A stretch of 64,000 nt of DNA from the NCBI RefSeq assembly GCF_014695375.1, contig NZ_JACJOG010000022.1, forward strand, positions 124,001 through 188,000. Reading direction: 5' to 3'. The position numbers and the translations under genes were made by a program. Source of the stretch: Coleofasciculus sp. FACHB-T130 (lineage in GTDB: Bacteria; Cyanobacteriota; Cyanobacteriia; Cyanobacteriales; FACHB-T130). The notes beneath the pieces are model-generated. The model was not told the DNA's origin and searched no databases. It worked only from the letters and a program-made list of their open reading frames with translations. Positions 37,088 through 47,282 of the stretch are shown here, one piece after another. Numbering within the stretch: the first letter of the stretch is position 1; each line of letters opens with the position of its first letter.

Positions 37088-39883
37088 TTATTTCTGTTTA
37101 AGAATCAGCAAAGTGATGTCATCGTAAATTTTTTGCTCACCGATATGCCGTCGCAGATCCTCAATCACAGCTTGTTTAATTTCCTCAACGGTCTGTTGGC
37201 AGCTGCGGCTGACTATGTCGCACAGCCGATCTAACCCGTATTGCACCTTGAATCTATTTTCGGCTTCAGTAATGCCATCGGTGTACAGCACCACGACGTC
37301 CCCTGAGTGCAATTGCAACTGAATCTGGGCAACGAAATTGGTAATGTCTGCTTCTAGCCCAATCGGGAAGCCTAAATCAACCGTGTCTATCCGTTCCACC
37401 TGACCGCCGGAACGCACAACAATCATTTCTTCGTGTTGCCCCGTCAGGCGTAGCGTTCCCCCTTGGTAGTCCAATAAGGAAAGGCTAAGATTTTTATCGG
37501 AACTCATCCGCTGCACATTGTGATAAATAGTGCGGTTGAGTACGTCCAAAAATTTTTTGGGGTCGGTTTCGTTGTTTTCCAGTAGCGTCCGGACTGCTGT
37601 CTGCACCATGATCGTTAAGACGCCGCTTTCGAGTCCGTGTCCAGTGACATCGCCGATCCCGATTTTGACTTTATCCTCATAATTGAGTACATCGTAGTAG
37701 TCGCCGCCTACCTCTTCGGCAGGTTCCATAAAGCTGGCAATCTCCAGTCCAGGAAGCGATTCAAGTTCTTGCTGTTTAGGCAATAGCATCTGTTGCAGTC
37801 GGCGCGTTACGGCTAACTCAGCGCTCATGCGGATATTGTCGGCTTGAAGACGTTCGTTGAGGGCAAGAATCTCGGCGTTGGCGTGAGCGAGTTCGCTGGT
37901 GCGTTCGTCAACTTTTTGTTCCAAAGTGTGGCTGTAATTCCGCACCGCCTCCTCAGCTTGCTGGCGTTCGGTAATATCGCGCACCAGTACTACATACTCT
38001 TGAAAGTCCTGATTGAAACGGTTAGAGACGGCTGCCTCAACGATGGTGGGATGTTCGGGCGTTTTTAGGGTATGTTCGCTCCGACTCGACCAATTATCTG
38101 GTTGACCTGCCAAGGCGGGAAATATCTGGTTGAGACGACATCCTAGGAGATTGGGAGCGATCGCTTTTAATAGTTGCTCGGCGGCTGGGTTGGCTTGCCG
38201 AATAACGCCCTTTTCATCGACGACGAGAATCCCGTCAATGGCAATATTAAACAAATGCTCAGACTGTTCTCTGGCTTCGACAATTGCCATGACTTGGGGC
38301 AAACTTGTCCAGCAAGCGATCGCTACCCCAACAAAGGCAGCGATCAGCAGCATCACCACATAGAGATTGTTGCCATTCTGACCTAGGTCTACCGCCCCAA
38401 TTCTGGCTCTAAACATCCAGCTAATCGTGGCAGCGCTACAGATCAGTAAGATCAGGATGACTACCTGAAACCCTACAAAATCGGATATTTTAGTTTGCGA
38501 TCGCCCTCGGTAATGTTGAATCCACCAAGCAGCATGAAAGGGTGCCCACCGGATGCGGCGTATCACCCGATCTGCTGCCAAAATCCCTAGGGGAAATAGC
38601 AACCCAATCAAGAAGTCTTTCCAACCCCAAGCCAAACCCCCAACCACTAAGACAACGACTTCCAGCAAAAAGAAGACCCCCGACCACCAAGGCAGAAATA
38701 CCTCCGGTCTCTTTCGGCGCAGCCACAGTGCTAAATGTACCGACATGATAGACACAAACCAGCCGGTGTTACTCACCACCGCAATCCGGGCGACATCCCC
38801 CCAAGCTAGACAAATGAAAGTGAACAACAACGTCAGCACCAAAGCGGGACCGAATACACCCCGTCGGGACACCACAGCGAACACGGGAGATAAATGTCCG
38901 TCTGTAGCAAGTTGGTACAGCATTCGGGGACAGTTGGAAAGCACCGTCGCGCAACTCAGAAGCGACCCAGCAGCGAGAAAAAAGGTAACGATGATCGCTG
39001 CCGACTGCCCCCAGAACGGCGTAGAAACTGCTAACAAATTTAAGAAAGTGTCACTACCCAAACCTGGGTCGGTTGCTAAGCGCATCAGTACCCAGGAACC
39101 CCCCAGAAAGATGGGCGGCATGATCCAACAGGAGATACTTAGAAACCGCAACGTTTCATCAGGGCGTCGGCTATCAGCAACAAATGCAGACGCAGATTCA
39201 CAAGCGTAGGTCGTGTAGGTGACGAAGAATAACCACTTCGCCCAATCCACAAAAGAGGGAGGCGACCAACTGGATGGGAAAAACCCAGGACTTGCTGGGG
39301 AAATGGCTAACCAGCCGATGCCAAATAGACAAAAAGCGAGTAAAAGTCCAATTGCCGGGATAACAAAAAATAAGTGCAGGATACTTAAAGCGCGGGTGCC
39401 GCTAAACGCCAAAATAAACGCGATCAGCGTCAAGCCAACTTTCACAAGAGTATCGGGACAAGCAATTCCTAAAGGCTCCAGGTTTACCTTAATGAGTTCT
39501 GTAAGGACAACCACGTTAATCGCCAGCGTCGAAACCCAGCTGAAGAAGTAACCAACTGCCGCGTAACGGGCTAACCCCGGATAGTGCTTTAGCAATCGGG
39601 TGGTATAGTTGGGCGTTCCTCCGGCTACGTCAGGAAAATGCCTGCCTAAGCGTTTTACTTGCAGGTTTAGCAAGATGCCAAGGATCGTTCCTGGCAACCA
39701 GACAAAAATAGCCCCCGTACCGAGAGCAATGTGCAGTACGGGGGCTATGGCAGGCCAAGAGATATGAGCTGTTACACCAAAGCCCCACGTTTCCAGAGAG
39801 CTAAGACTGCGGGGTAAGCGCGGGGCTGAGTACCGATTCGGAGGCGCAGAGTCTATGATTGTCGGCAATGGTGTTGAGGTCAT
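37088..39883 (-). CDS. APC-type transporter fused to PAS and SpoIIE/PP2C phosphatase
   Basis: The 931-residue protein starts with an amino acid-polyamine-organocation permease-like region of about 12-14 helices (residues ~35-530; WGFGVTAHISWPAIAPVLHI near the start). A PAS domain (~545-640), a coiled coil (~640-697) and a PP2C-family serine phosphatase (~700-931) follow. Phosphatase metal-site motifs are intact: VGGDYYDV (Asp728), GDVTGHGLESG, LYTDGITEAEN and YDDITLLIL. By family the phosphatase should act on a phospho-serine STAS protein, and one is encoded in the same cluster. The permease may transport or only sense its ligand. It is first in transcription order. Confidence 0.9.
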   Translation of the reverse strand: MTSTPLPTIIDSAPPNRYSAPRLPRSLSSLETWGFGVTAHISWPAIAPVLHIALGTGAIFVWLPGTILGILLNLQVKRLGRHFPDVAGGTPNYTTRLLKHYPGLARYAAVGYFFSWVSTLAINVVVLTELIKVNLEPLGIACPDTLVKVGLTLIAFILAFSGTRALSILHLFFVIPAIGLLLAFCLFGIGWLAISPASPGFFPSSWSPPSFVDWAKWLFFVTYTTYACESASAFVADSRRPDETLRFLSISCWIMPPIFLGGSWVLMRLATDPGLGSDTFLNLLAVSTPFWGQSAAIIVTFFLAAGSLLSCATVLSNCPRMLYQLATDGHLSPVFAVVSRRGVFGPALVLTLLFTFICLAWGDVARIAVVSNTGWFVSIMSVHLALWLRRKRPEVFLPWWSGVFFLLEVVVLVVGGLAWGWKDFLIGLLFPLGILAADRVIRRIRWAPFHAAWWIQHYRGRSQTKISDFVGFQVVILILLICSAATISWMFRARIGAVDLGQNGNNLYVVMLLIAAFVGVAIACWTSLPQVMAIVEAREQSEHLFNIAIDGILVVDEKGVIRQANPAAEQLLKAIAPNLLGCRLNQIFPALAGQPDNWSSRSEHTLKTPEHPTIVEAAVSNRFNQDFQEYVVLVRDITERQQAEEAVRNYSHTLEQKVDERTSELAHANAEILALNERLQADNIRMSAELAVTRRLQQMLLPKQQELESLPGLEIASFMEPAEEVGGDYYDVLNYEDKVKIGIGDVTGHGLESGVLTIMVQTAVRTLLENNETDPKKFLDVLNRTIYHNVQRMSSDKNLSLSLLDYQGGTLRLTGQHEEMIVVRSGGQVERIDTVDLGFPIGLEADITNFVAQIQLQLHSGDVVVLYTDGITEAENRFKVQYGLDRLCDIVSRSCQQTVEEIKQAVIEDLRRHIGEQKIYDDITLLILKQK

Positions 39884-40003
39884 CAGGTTTATTCGTATTT
39901 TTATGTCAATTTATTTTTAACGCTTGACAATGAGAGCGATCGCGCTATTGAAATTTTGAGGAATTAATCGTAATCGGCTACTTTTTTAAATTTATATATC
40001 GAA

Positions 40004-40109
40004 TCATTTCTGTTTAAGAACTTGCAAAGCGTTGCAGATTTTCAACACAACGCTGTCCTAGTCAGTATTGCATCCCAGCCCTGTTTTCGGCTTCGGTAAT
40101 TTCATCGGT
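40004..40109 (-). pseudogene. Remnant of a second SpoIIE-type phosphatase gene
   Basis: The minus strand reads TDEITEAENRAGMQY then a stop (40062-40109), and further on NALQVLKQK then a stop (40004-40033). These match two separate parts of the intact phosphatase encoded at 37088-39883: TDGITEAENRFKVQY and LLILKQK at its C-terminus. The DNA also matches (TTCTGTTTAAGAA and TTTTCGGCTTC words). The stretch between them is deleted. It lies 121 bases upstream of the intact gene. Confidence 0.65.
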
Positions 40110-40145
40110 TCTACCGATTTATTTTCTCTAGATACACTTATCCAT

Positions 40146-40244
40146 CTATAGCAATCCTATTTGAGTTGTGAGCCAGCGGTTTAGATCTCCGACTTCTCGA
40201 ATAAGTCGGAGATTTTGCCTTCACGAATCATTTATAACTGCTAG
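40146..40244. repeat. MITE-like palindromic element, copy B
   Basis: This 99-base copy begins CTATAGCAATCCTATTTGAG and ends ACTGCTAG. Its central hairpin is GATCTCCGACTT-CTCGAAT-AAGTCGGAGAT, flanked by CCAGCGGTTT and GCCTTCACGAATCAT as in copy A. It shares its left end (reverse complement CTCAAATAGGATTGCTATAG) with copy C. It lies in the 627-base gap before the UPF0182 gene end; 40245-40510 is AT-rich and shows no gene. Confidence 0.75.
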
Positions 40245-40510
40245 ATTCATGGTTAGTTGTTCTTGGGGTTGCGATCAATCCTGAATTAGGAACTATAAAA
40301 TAAAAATTAAATATTTAAAAGCAATACTAATATCAAATTACATTCATAAGCGACTTAAACCGTTTTACTTTATGTCTGTAACAGAAGCGTGTTACCCCTA
40401 ATTGGAGGTTTCTGTTGTTTTGTTGAGTGCGCTGTATTTCAGAATTTACGCCTGTGGAAACATTTTCATTTCGCACTCTCCAAACTGCTAAATTTCCTGT
40501 ATTAAGCGAT

Positions 40511-43498
40511 TCAAGGAACGCCCGACGGTTCCACAGGACGAATAATTGCTGGGGTAGTTGGTTGTGCTGGTTGGAAGATTGCTTTAAGTGCTTCTTCTAG
40601 AGTTTCTGCCATAACAATACGGTTTTCGTAGGCAACAATCACTCTCACTAAAGTCGGCAGACTATTTTGTTCGGCTTCCAAATAAAGAGGTTCGACGTAG
40701 AGAAGCGATCGCTCAATCGGAATTACTAACAAATTACCTTGTATTGCCCTTGCTCCCTGCCGATTCCAGAGAGAAATTTGCTGAGAAATAACCGGATCTT
40801 GGTTGATTAAAGCTTCGATTTGCTCGGTTCCGTAAACCAGTTGTTGCTTGGGAAACTCGTAAAGTAACAACTTGCCGTATTCATTTCCATCGGAACGTGC
40901 CGCCAACCAGGCGATTAAGTTAGTGCGTTGCCTAGGTGTGAAAGGCAGGAGAAGAATAAATTCTTCTTCCTGGGCCGTCGGCAGTTTCATAATCAGGTAG
41001 TAAGGTTCCACGGGTCGCGGTTCGCTGCCATAAATCTCAGTCGGAACCTGCCACTGGTCTTCCCGGTTGTAGAACACCTGGGGGTCGGTCATGTGATAAG
41101 TCCGCAACCGTTCCGACTGAATGCTAAAAAAGTCCACTGGATAGCGGAGATGACTCCGCAGGGAAGCGGGCATCACATTTAATGGTTTTACCAGATCGGG
41201 AAAGATAGCAGTCCAGGAGTTAATAATCGGGTCTTGGGGGTCGGCAACGTAAAAATTAACCGAACCGTTATAGGCATCGATGACGACTTTGACAGAGTTG
41301 CGGATGTAATTAAATTGGTTTTCGCCAGGATCGGAGTAAGGATAGCGATCGCTTGTTGTATAAGCGTCAATAATCCAGTAAATGTAATTTTGCTCCTTCG
41401 ATGCATCGGTCTTGGCAACCACTAAGTAGGGGTCGCTGTCAAACCGCAAGAAAGGCGCGATCTTCTGAACTCGCTGTGCAATATTGCGGCGAAACAACAG
41501 CTTGGTTTGCGGTGTGAAATTCCGCGTAAACATCATCTGCCAGTCTTTCAAATACTCGGCAAATAAAAGACGCCGCCACCACGAACCGATGGAGACGCCG
41601 CCAGTACCATCGTAAGTGTTATAAACATTCTCGTTGCCACTGGGATAATCTAACTCTTCGACTGTCGTTGGCGTCATCACATAAGTATTCGTGAGTTCGC
41701 CGTAGTAAATCCGAGGTATCCCAATCGGAATGCTGGCTCGAATCCGTTCGCTAGATACATTTAAGGCGCTGTTGTCGGCAGCATCCGGATTGGTGGCTAT
41801 GTCTTTAACAAAATAATCTGGTAGTCCACCAGGGCCAACTCTATTGACCGGACTGAGGGTAAATCCATAACCGTGAGTGTAAATTAAATGTTTGTTTACC
41901 CAAGTCTTTGCTTCTGGGGGAACGGCACTGTAATCTAACTCTCTAGCAGCAATAATTGCTTGTTGCCTTTCGGTCTGCTCGGTTTCCTCTGAGGCTACTA
42001 TCTTCAAAGTATATCGGTCAATGTCAGCGTCAGGAAACTTGTAATAGAGACGGATTTGTTGTAATTGGCGATTTGTTTCTAGAAGTGGGCGCTTATCCCA
42101 AAGGCGAATATTGCGAATCGTCAGTTCATTTTGCTGGAGGTCTGCGGTAGTAAGATTTCCTTGAGGGTCGAAAGTTTGAACTTCAATATTCTCTAAATTA
42201 AATGCTGCCCTCGTAAAGGCAATACTGTGTTTAATATAGATTCGTTCCCGTGCCAGTTCATTAGGTTGAACGATGAGGCGTTGCACCACTGTGGGTAATC
42301 CAATTAGAAATGAAAAATTAAAAATTAAAAATGCCAAGAAAATAATTTTTAATTTAAGAACTTTTATTTTTAATTGAAGTGTTTGCCACAACAGGAGAAG
42401 TGCGAACGCTAGTGAAAATAAACTTAACCCTGTATATAGTGGCAATCGCACGGTGACATCGGTGTAACTGGCACCATAGGTAACGCCGGTGGTGGAATAC
42501 AGCAATTGATAGCGCAATAACCAATAGCCGAGAGCGAGAGCAGTACATAGGCAACCGCCGAGTCCGCACAAATGACGCATCTGGGATTTGGAAAACCCTA
42601 GAAATCTTCCCTCACTAAAACTACCTCCAGATAGCAAATAAATTAGAGTGACTGCTGCAAAACAATACAAAAATAGTCCGAAAAACCAAAATTCTAGTAA
42701 TTCCCAAACAGGTAACTGAAATGCATAAAAGCTGATATCTCTTCCAAATAAGGGGTCAACGCTGTTAAAACTGGTGGGATGAAAATACTGTAAAATTCTC
42801 GCCCAGTGGCTTGACAGCACCAGCCCAAAGAATAAACTGAGGACAAGCGCGATCGCAGTTAACAAAAACTGTGAATAAATCAACACCAGCGCCGCCGATA
42901 CCAACACCACGACAACCTGCCAGATGCTAAAGTGCGTCTTTCTACCTATCTGCCATATCAACTCAGGTTGAAACCAAACTGGCAAAAGGGGAGATATGGT
43001 CGGCAAGCTGGCATTAGAATGCCAATAACTCGCGGCTATTTGACCATAGTGCAGCAACATCAACCCAATTGCTAAACTAAGTACCGCTAGCAAAGACAAA
43101 AGCGATCGCAATTTCAGGGCTGAGGACTGAGGACTGATTGAAGAAAAGGATTCTCTCTGATACTCTTCGGTTAAGACTCGATCCTCTCCAACCCCCGCGC
43201 TAACGCGCTGCTTCCCCCTTAAAAAAGGGGAATCAAAGCCCCTTTTTTTAAACCCTGTTGGGGGAATCTCTTCAGAATACTTAAGATGATGGGCGAGATA
43301 TAGATTACCCAGTAAAAAGCCAGCGGTAACGATTAACGCGATCGCCCACAACCCTGCTTGAGTGCTTACCCTGAGAAGAAACGCCGGTAGATATCCGACT
43401 TCCTGAAACCAAAAAACATCTGCTACTAGGTAAGCGACTAGATCGAAGGCTAGCCACAGTCCTAGTAGCAGTAAAAGTCCTGGAAAAATTCGATTCAT
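40511..43498 (-). CDS. UPF0182 family membrane protein
   Basis: The 995-residue protein has seven or so membrane segments in the first ~390 residues and a large extracytoplasmic C-terminal domain with the conserved [19 protein letters not shown] region near residue 820. Family function is unknown. Residues ~75-128 (nt 43115-43276) form a charged insertion ([19 protein letters not shown] and on) encoded by DNA of the CCCCTTTTTTAAGGGG/GCGCTAACGCGC type normally seen between genes, read in frame between two membrane helices. Confidence 0.9.
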   Translation of the reverse strand: MNRIFPGLLLLLGLWLAFDLVAYLVADVFWFQEVGYLPAFLLRVSTQAGLWAIALIVTAGFLLGNLYLAHHLKYSEEIPPTGFKKRGFDSPFLRGKQRVSAGVGEDRVLTEEYQRESFSSISPQSSALKLRSLLSLLAVLSLAIGLMLLHYGQIAASYWHSNASLPTISPLLPVWFQPELIWQIGRKTHFSIWQVVVVLVSAALVLIYSQFLLTAIALVLSLFFGLVLSSHWARILQYFHPTSFNSVDPLFGRDISFYAFQLPVWELLEFWFFGLFLYCFAAVTLIYLLSGGSFSEGRFLGFSKSQMRHLCGLGGCLCTALALGYWLLRYQLLYSTTGVTYGASYTDVTVRLPLYTGLSLFSLAFALLLLWQTLQLKIKVLKLKIIFLAFLIFNFSFLIGLPTVVQRLIVQPNELARERIYIKHSIAFTRAAFNLENIEVQTFDPQGNLTTADLQQNELTIRNIRLWDKRPLLETNRQLQQIRLYYKFPDADIDRYTLKIVASEETEQTERQQAIIAARELDYSAVPPEAKTWVNKHLIYTHGYGFTLSPVNRVGPGGLPDYFVKDIATNPDAADNSALNVSSERIRASIPIGIPRIYYGELTNTYVMTPTTVEELDYPSGNENVYNTYDGTGGVSIGSWWRRLLFAEYLKDWQMMFTRNFTPQTKLLFRRNIAQRVQKIAPFLRFDSDPYLVVAKTDASKEQNYIYWIIDAYTTSDRYPYSDPGENQFNYIRNSVKVVIDAYNGSVNFYVADPQDPIINSWTAIFPDLVKPLNVMPASLRSHLRYPVDFFSIQSERLRTYHMTDPQVFYNREDQWQVPTEIYGSEPRPVEPYYLIMKLPTAQEEEFILLLPFTPRQRTNLIAWLAARSDGNEYGKLLLYEFPKQQLVYGTEQIEALINQDPVISQQISLWNRQGARAIQGNLLVIPIERSLLYVEPLYLEAEQNSLPTLVRVIVAYENRIVMAETLEEALKAIFQPAQPTTPAIIRPVEPSGVP

Positions 43499-43500
43499 TA

Positions 43501-43535
43501 TTCATTGTTCGTTGTTCTTTGTTCGTTGTTCATAG
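43501..43535. repeat. Heptamer array at the start of the UPF0182 gene
   Basis: TTCATTG, TTCGTTG, TTCTTTG, TTCGTTG, TTCATAG run in 7-base register and begin two bases from the start codon of the UPF0182 gene (minus strand). A related inverted stretch (CATGAACCGTGAACGATGAAC) follows at 43542-43562, so a hairpin can form between hemA and this gene. Confidence 0.75.
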
Positions 43536-43572
43536 AAGTTGCCATGAACCGTGAACGATGAACCCCGAACGA

Positions 43573-44859
43573 TTAGCTAAATTGTTCGCCTATATCCAGG
43601 TTAAACAGAGTTTGGAGTGCCTGCATCGCTTTGCGTCTAGCTTCGATATCCTGTTGCGATCGCAGTTGTACCATCGGATCGTGCAGAATTTTATTGACAA
43701 TTCCGCGCGTTAGTGCTTCGATGACTTCTTGATGTCTTTCGGCAAATTCCGTACCCAAGCGAGACAAAGCTTTTTCTAACTCTTGAGTGCGAATCGTTTC
43801 CATTTTATCGCGCAGGCAGCTGATGGTAGGAACGGTTTCAAGCGATCGCCACCAAAGATCGAAGGCTTCCACCTCTTCTTCTAGCAATTCCTGGGCTTCC
43901 ATTGCCATCTTGCGGCGGCTTTCGTGATTCTGAGCCACCACTGCCTTTAAGTCATCGACATTAAACGCCTGCACGTTGTCCAGCTCGTTAACATCCCCAT
44001 CCACATTACGCGGCACGGAAATATCAAAGATCATCAAACCTCGGTGCGCTTCCAGGTGAATTTCCAGTTTCGATCGATTCAACAGGGGTTCTGTGGAAGA
44101 GGTACTGGTAAACACTAAATCCGAGGAAGCGATCGCTGACATCATTTCTGACAGTGGATACAGTTGCAACTGTGCCTCTGGGAACTGATTCGCCAATTCC
44201 TGTGCCCGTTGCATAGAACGGTTCAACACCGAGATGTGAACCGCTCCTTTTGCCAGTAAATGTTGCACTAACAGCCGGGACATTTTCCCCGCACCTAGAA
44301 TCATCACTCGGCAAGCTGCCAAGTTCTGGGCTTTGATCTGGGCTAACTCTACCGCTGCTGAACTGATGGAGACAGCACCCGTACCGATACTGGTTTCCGT
44401 CCGAACTCGCTTCCCAGCAGTCAGTGCTTGCTTGAACAACCGATTCAGGATGCTACCAATGCCCTTGTATTGCTGTCCCAGTTTGTGAGTATGTTTCACT
44501 TGCGCCAGGATTTGCCCTTCCCCCAGCACCAAACTATCTAAACCTGCTGACACTCGCATCAAGTGCATGACTGCATCTTCATGCAACAAAACAAACAAGT
44601 GTTGCCGCAGTTGATGGAGGGGAAATTTGCTGTGTTCGGAAAGAAATTGGGTGACTTCCCGAACGCCCTGTTCGGTTTCATGAGCAACGATGTAAATTTC
44701 CAGGCGGTTGCAGGTGCTAAGAATCGCGACTTCTGCAATGTGGGGGTAGCTCATGAGGGCAAGAGTTGCACCTTCACACGCTGGCTCTGGAATACTTAAT
44801 TTTTCCCGAATCTCAACCGGCGCTGTTTTATGGCTAAGACCTACGACTGCAATATTCAT
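43573..44859 (-). CDS. hemA: Glutamyl-tRNA reductase
   Basis: HemA reduces glutamyl-tRNA to glutamate-1-semialdehyde, the first step of tetrapyrrole synthesis for heme, chlorophyll and bilins. The 428-residue protein has [14 protein letters not shown], the catalytic cysteine at position 50 in [23 protein letters not shown], the NADPH-binding [10 protein letters not shown], and the C-terminal dimerisation helix. A heptamer array abuts the ATG with no space for a normal ribosome site. Confidence 0.97.
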   Translation of the reverse strand: MNIAVVGLSHKTAPVEIREKLSIPEPACEGATLALMSYPHIAEVAILSTCNRLEIYIVAHETEQGVREVTQFLSEHSKFPLHQLRQHLFVLLHEDAVMHLMRVSAGLDSLVLGEGQILAQVKHTHKLGQQYKGIGSILNRLFKQALTAGKRVRTETSIGTGAVSISSAAVELAQIKAQNLAACRVMILGAGKMSRLLVQHLLAKGAVHISVLNRSMQRAQELANQFPEAQLQLYPLSEMMSAIASSDLVFTSTSSTEPLLNRSKLEIHLEAHRGLMIFDISVPRNVDGDVNELDNVQAFNVDDLKAVVAQNHESRRKMAMEAQELLEEEVEAFDLWWRSLETVPTISCLRDKMETIRTQELEKALSRLGTEFAERHQEVIEALTRGIVNKILHDPMVQLRSQQDIEARRKAMQALQTLFNLDIGEQFS

Positions 44860-44894
44860 TTGCTAATTGCTAATTACTAATTGCTTATTGGGTT
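44860..44894. repeat. Heptamer array abutting the hemA start codon
   Basis: TTGCTAA, TTGCTAA, TTACTAA, TTGCTTA, TTGGGTT run in 7-base register from the base next to the hemA ATG. On the hemA mRNA strand the sequence before ATG is AATTAGCAATTAGCAA, with no Shine-Dalgarno match. Confidence 0.75.
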
Positions 44895-44913
44895 GATGGT
44901 TAAAAGATTAGAA

Positions 44914-44995
44914 GATTGAAGATTGAAGGGTGAAGATTGAAGGTTGAAAGTTAACCTGCACGACCTTCAACCTGCAACCTACAACCTGCAACCCG
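44914..44995. repeat. Two further heptamer arrays between glpX and hemA
   Basis: GATTGAA, GATTGAA, GGGTGAA, GATTGAA, GGTTGAA occupy 44914-44948, and CAACCTG, CAACCTA, CAACCTG, CAACCCG occupy 44968-44995. The second set is partly complementary to the first (GGTTGAA against TTCAACC), so the pair can form an imperfect hairpin that may end glpX transcription. Confidence 0.75.
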
Positions 44996-45014
44996 ATTTC
45001 CGATTATCCGCAGA

Positions 45015-46052
45015 CTACCTCAATTGCAGTTGCTTCGGCTCTTCAAACATGTGGATCGTATCAACAAAGCGGGCGGTCTGCGACTGGCTGGAAATGACCA
45101 AGCTTTGAGTCCGTGCCCCACCCTTGAAGAACCGGACGCCTTCCATGAGCGTACCAGGAGTGATACCACAAGCTGCAAACAGAACTGTCTTGCCAGAGGC
45201 GAGTTCCTCAGCACTGTAAACTTTGTCTGGGTCTGTGATGCCCATGCTATTAAGCCGTGCGATATTGCTCTCTCTGCTCTCTCCGATCAATCCAGTTTTC
45301 ACCACATCTGGATCGTAGATCAGCTGACCTTGGAAGTGTCCACCCAGACAGCGCAAAGCGGCTGCTGAGATGACGCCTTCGGGTGCAGCACCAATTCCCA
45401 TCAAAGCGTGAATATTGGTACCGGCAAAGGCGCAGGAGATGGCAGCAGAAACGTCACCATCGCTGATCAGTCGCACTCTGGCTCCCGCTTGCCGGATTTC
45501 TTGAATCAGTTCTTTGTGACGAGGGCGATCCATCACTACGACCACCAGTTCCTCAATCGAGCGACCCAGGCACTCTGCGAGAATCTTCAGGTTTTGGGTG
45601 GCGGACTTGTTAATATCAACATGACCGCGTGCCACTGGGGGCGCTGCCAGCTTTTTCATGTAAAAGTCAGGAGCGGCAAACAAACCGCCTTTTTCAGCAA
45701 TTGCCAGAACTGCCATTGAACCATTTTGACCGTAGGCAACGAGGTTGGTGCCTTCGCAGGGGTCAACGGCAATGTCAATCTCAATTAATTCATCTGGGTT
45801 GCAATAAGTTTTGGCATCTTCGCGGGTACAGATACCAACTTCTTCTCCGATATACAACATGGGGGCATCATCCCGTTCGCCTTCACCGATGACGATCCGA
45901 CCCCGCATATAAATTTTGTTCATCCGCTCCCGCATGGCTTCCACCGCGACTTGGTCAGCGATGTTTTTTTCGCCTTTTCCCATCCACCGGGAGGATGCGA
46001 TCGCAGCTTGCTCAACTACCTCTATAATTTCTAATCCCAGCGTGTTTTCCAC
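45015..46052 (-). CDS. glpX: Fructose-1,6-/sedoheptulose-1,7-bisphosphatase, class II (GlpX type)
   Basis: In cyanobacteria this enzyme serves both bisphosphatase steps of the Calvin cycle. The 345-residue protein has the lithium-sensitive phosphatase-fold metal motif [15 protein letters not shown] near residue 97, [16 protein letters not shown], and [23 protein letters not shown]. The start is GTG at 46052. The bifunctional activity is inferred from cyanobacterial orthologues. Confidence 0.94.
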   Translation of the reverse strand: MENTLGLEIIEVVEQAAIASSRWMGKGEKNIADQVAVEAMRERMNKIYMRGRIVIGEGERDDAPMLYIGEEVGICTREDAKTYCNPDELIEIDIAVDPCEGTNLVAYGQNGSMAVLAIAEKGGLFAAPDFYMKKLAAPPVARGHVDINKSATQNLKILAECLGRSIEELVVVVMDRPRHKELIQEIRQAGARVRLISDGDVSAAISCAFAGTNIHALMGIGAAPEGVISAAALRCLGGHFQGQLIYDPDVVKTGLIGESRESNIARLNSMGITDPDKVYSAEELASGKTVLFAACGITPGTLMEGVRFFKGGARTQSLVISSQSQTARFVDTIHMFEEPKQLQLR

Positions 46053-46189
46053 AAAAATTATCCTCTCAACTGCTTGATTTAGCGTCGTTTCATCTGGCGA
46101 TTCCAGTTAGAAGTCTATCAGAGGGGGGATACCCAAAGCTGGAGATTAACGGCTTGGTTTATGTTAACTTTTGTAATTCGTCCGGCTGA

Positions 46190-46234
46190 TGGGTCATGGG
46201 TCATTCGTTGGGAAATCACGAATAACTCATGACT
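46190..46234 (-). terminator. Imperfect inverted repeat after nadK
   Basis: GGGTCATGGGTCATTCGT pairs imperfectly with ACGAATAACTCATGACTC across a short loop, starting about 12 bases after the nadK stop on the minus strand. GGGTCAT is itself repeated in 7-base register. A terminator role is likely from position, but the stem has mismatches and no clear T-run. Confidence 0.4.
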
Positions 46235-46245
46235 CCTGGCTTTTT

Positions 46246-47187
46246 TTAGGGCAATTCAACCGATGTCGGTTTAGCAATGTGAGGCAGACCCCAACCGAGT
46301 TTTTCTCGTAAAATTCGGAAAAACTCAGGGGATTGCAAGCGGATGAATCGAGCTGAAAAAGGCGATCGCTCCAGATACACCCGATCTTCTGGCAATACAT
46401 AGCACCCAGCATTGCCATCTACCACCATCACCAGTCGGTTAGGATTTGCGGGGAAAATTGTCACAGGTTCGCTATCTGCAAACACCAATGCCCTAGACGC
46501 CAGTGAATGAGGACAAATCGGTACTAACTGTAATGTCGGCACCCCAGGCGTCACCACCGGCCCCCCAGCACTCAACGAGTAAGCCGTCGAGCCAGTCGGG
46601 GTCGAGATAATCACCCCGTCTGCGGCAATATCCATCAGCGCGTGACGCCCAATCAGCACCTCAAAATGGCACATACTGGTGAGCGGTTCCCGATGAATCA
46701 CCATTTCATTCAGGCACAGCGCTTCCCACAGCCGGACATTATCGCGAAATAGTTGCACCGCGAGCATCGCCCGCTCTTCGACTTCATACTCCCCAGCCAT
46801 GAGCATTTCCAGCGCTTGCGGGATCTGGTTCACATAAGCTTCAGTGAGAAAACCCATGTGCCCAGTATTCACCGCCAGCAAGGGAATCCCGCAAGGTGCC
46901 ACTTGGCGAAATGCCGCCAGAACCGTGCCATCTCCCCCTAACACCACGGCAAATTTCATCTCTTCATCAAAGCCGGGGGGAGCCAGGGAATCGATTGGGG
47001 TATGACATACCGGACGATCGGGGCGAGAATATCCCAAAATCCCACCGGAACCTGTTGTCATGCAAACTTCCCAACCAGCGGCTGTCAGCTTGTCTTTTAA
47101 CTCTGTTGCAGCGCGACAAGCTACAGGTTTGGTGTCATTGTATATAATCCCTGCTTTGGGCACGCTTCGAGTCCGGTAGTAGTTCAT
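46246..47187 (-). CDS. nadK: NAD(+) kinase
   Basis: NadK phosphorylates NAD to NADP. The 313-residue protein has the family [12 protein letters not shown] motif, [13 protein letters not shown], and [20 protein letters not shown]. Cyanobacteria carry two NadK paralogues; this length and N-terminus resemble the longer type but I cannot assign it firmly. It follows ycf39 on the same strand after 95 bases with a hairpin. Confidence 0.95.
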   Translation of the reverse strand: MNYYRTRSVPKAGIIYNDTKPVACRAATELKDKLTAAGWEVCMTTGSGGILGYSRPDRPVCHTPIDSLAPPGFDEEMKFAVVLGGDGTVLAAFRQVAPCGIPLLAVNTGHMGFLTEAYVNQIPQALEMLMAGEYEVEERAMLAVQLFRDNVRLWEALCLNEMVIHREPLTSMCHFEVLIGRHALMDIAADGVIISTPTGSTAYSLSAGGPVVTPGVPTLQLVPICPHSLASRALVFADSEPVTIFPANPNRLVMVVDGNAGCYVLPEDRVYLERSPFSARFIRLQSPEFFRILREKLGWGLPHIAKPTSVELP

Positions 47188-47210
47188 TCTTAATTGTTAG
47201 CGATCGAGGA

Positions 47211-47244
47211 TTGGTTTTTAGGTATGTAACCTATTAAAAACCAA
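47211..47244 (-). terminator. Hairpin between ycf39 and nadK
   Basis: TTGGTTTTTA (47211-47220) pairs exactly with TAAAAACCAA (47235-47244), and GGT/ACC extends the stem inward. It lies about 38 bases past the ycf39 stop and just before nadK. It could attenuate read-through into nadK. Confidence 0.5.
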
Positions 47245-47282
47245 CAACTAACAACTCACTTTGTTTTGAGGCTGTAATCAGT

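Noticed and set aside
44860-44995. CRISPR-like periodicity
   Set aside because: The period is 7 bases with degenerate units and no spacers; these are STRR arrays.
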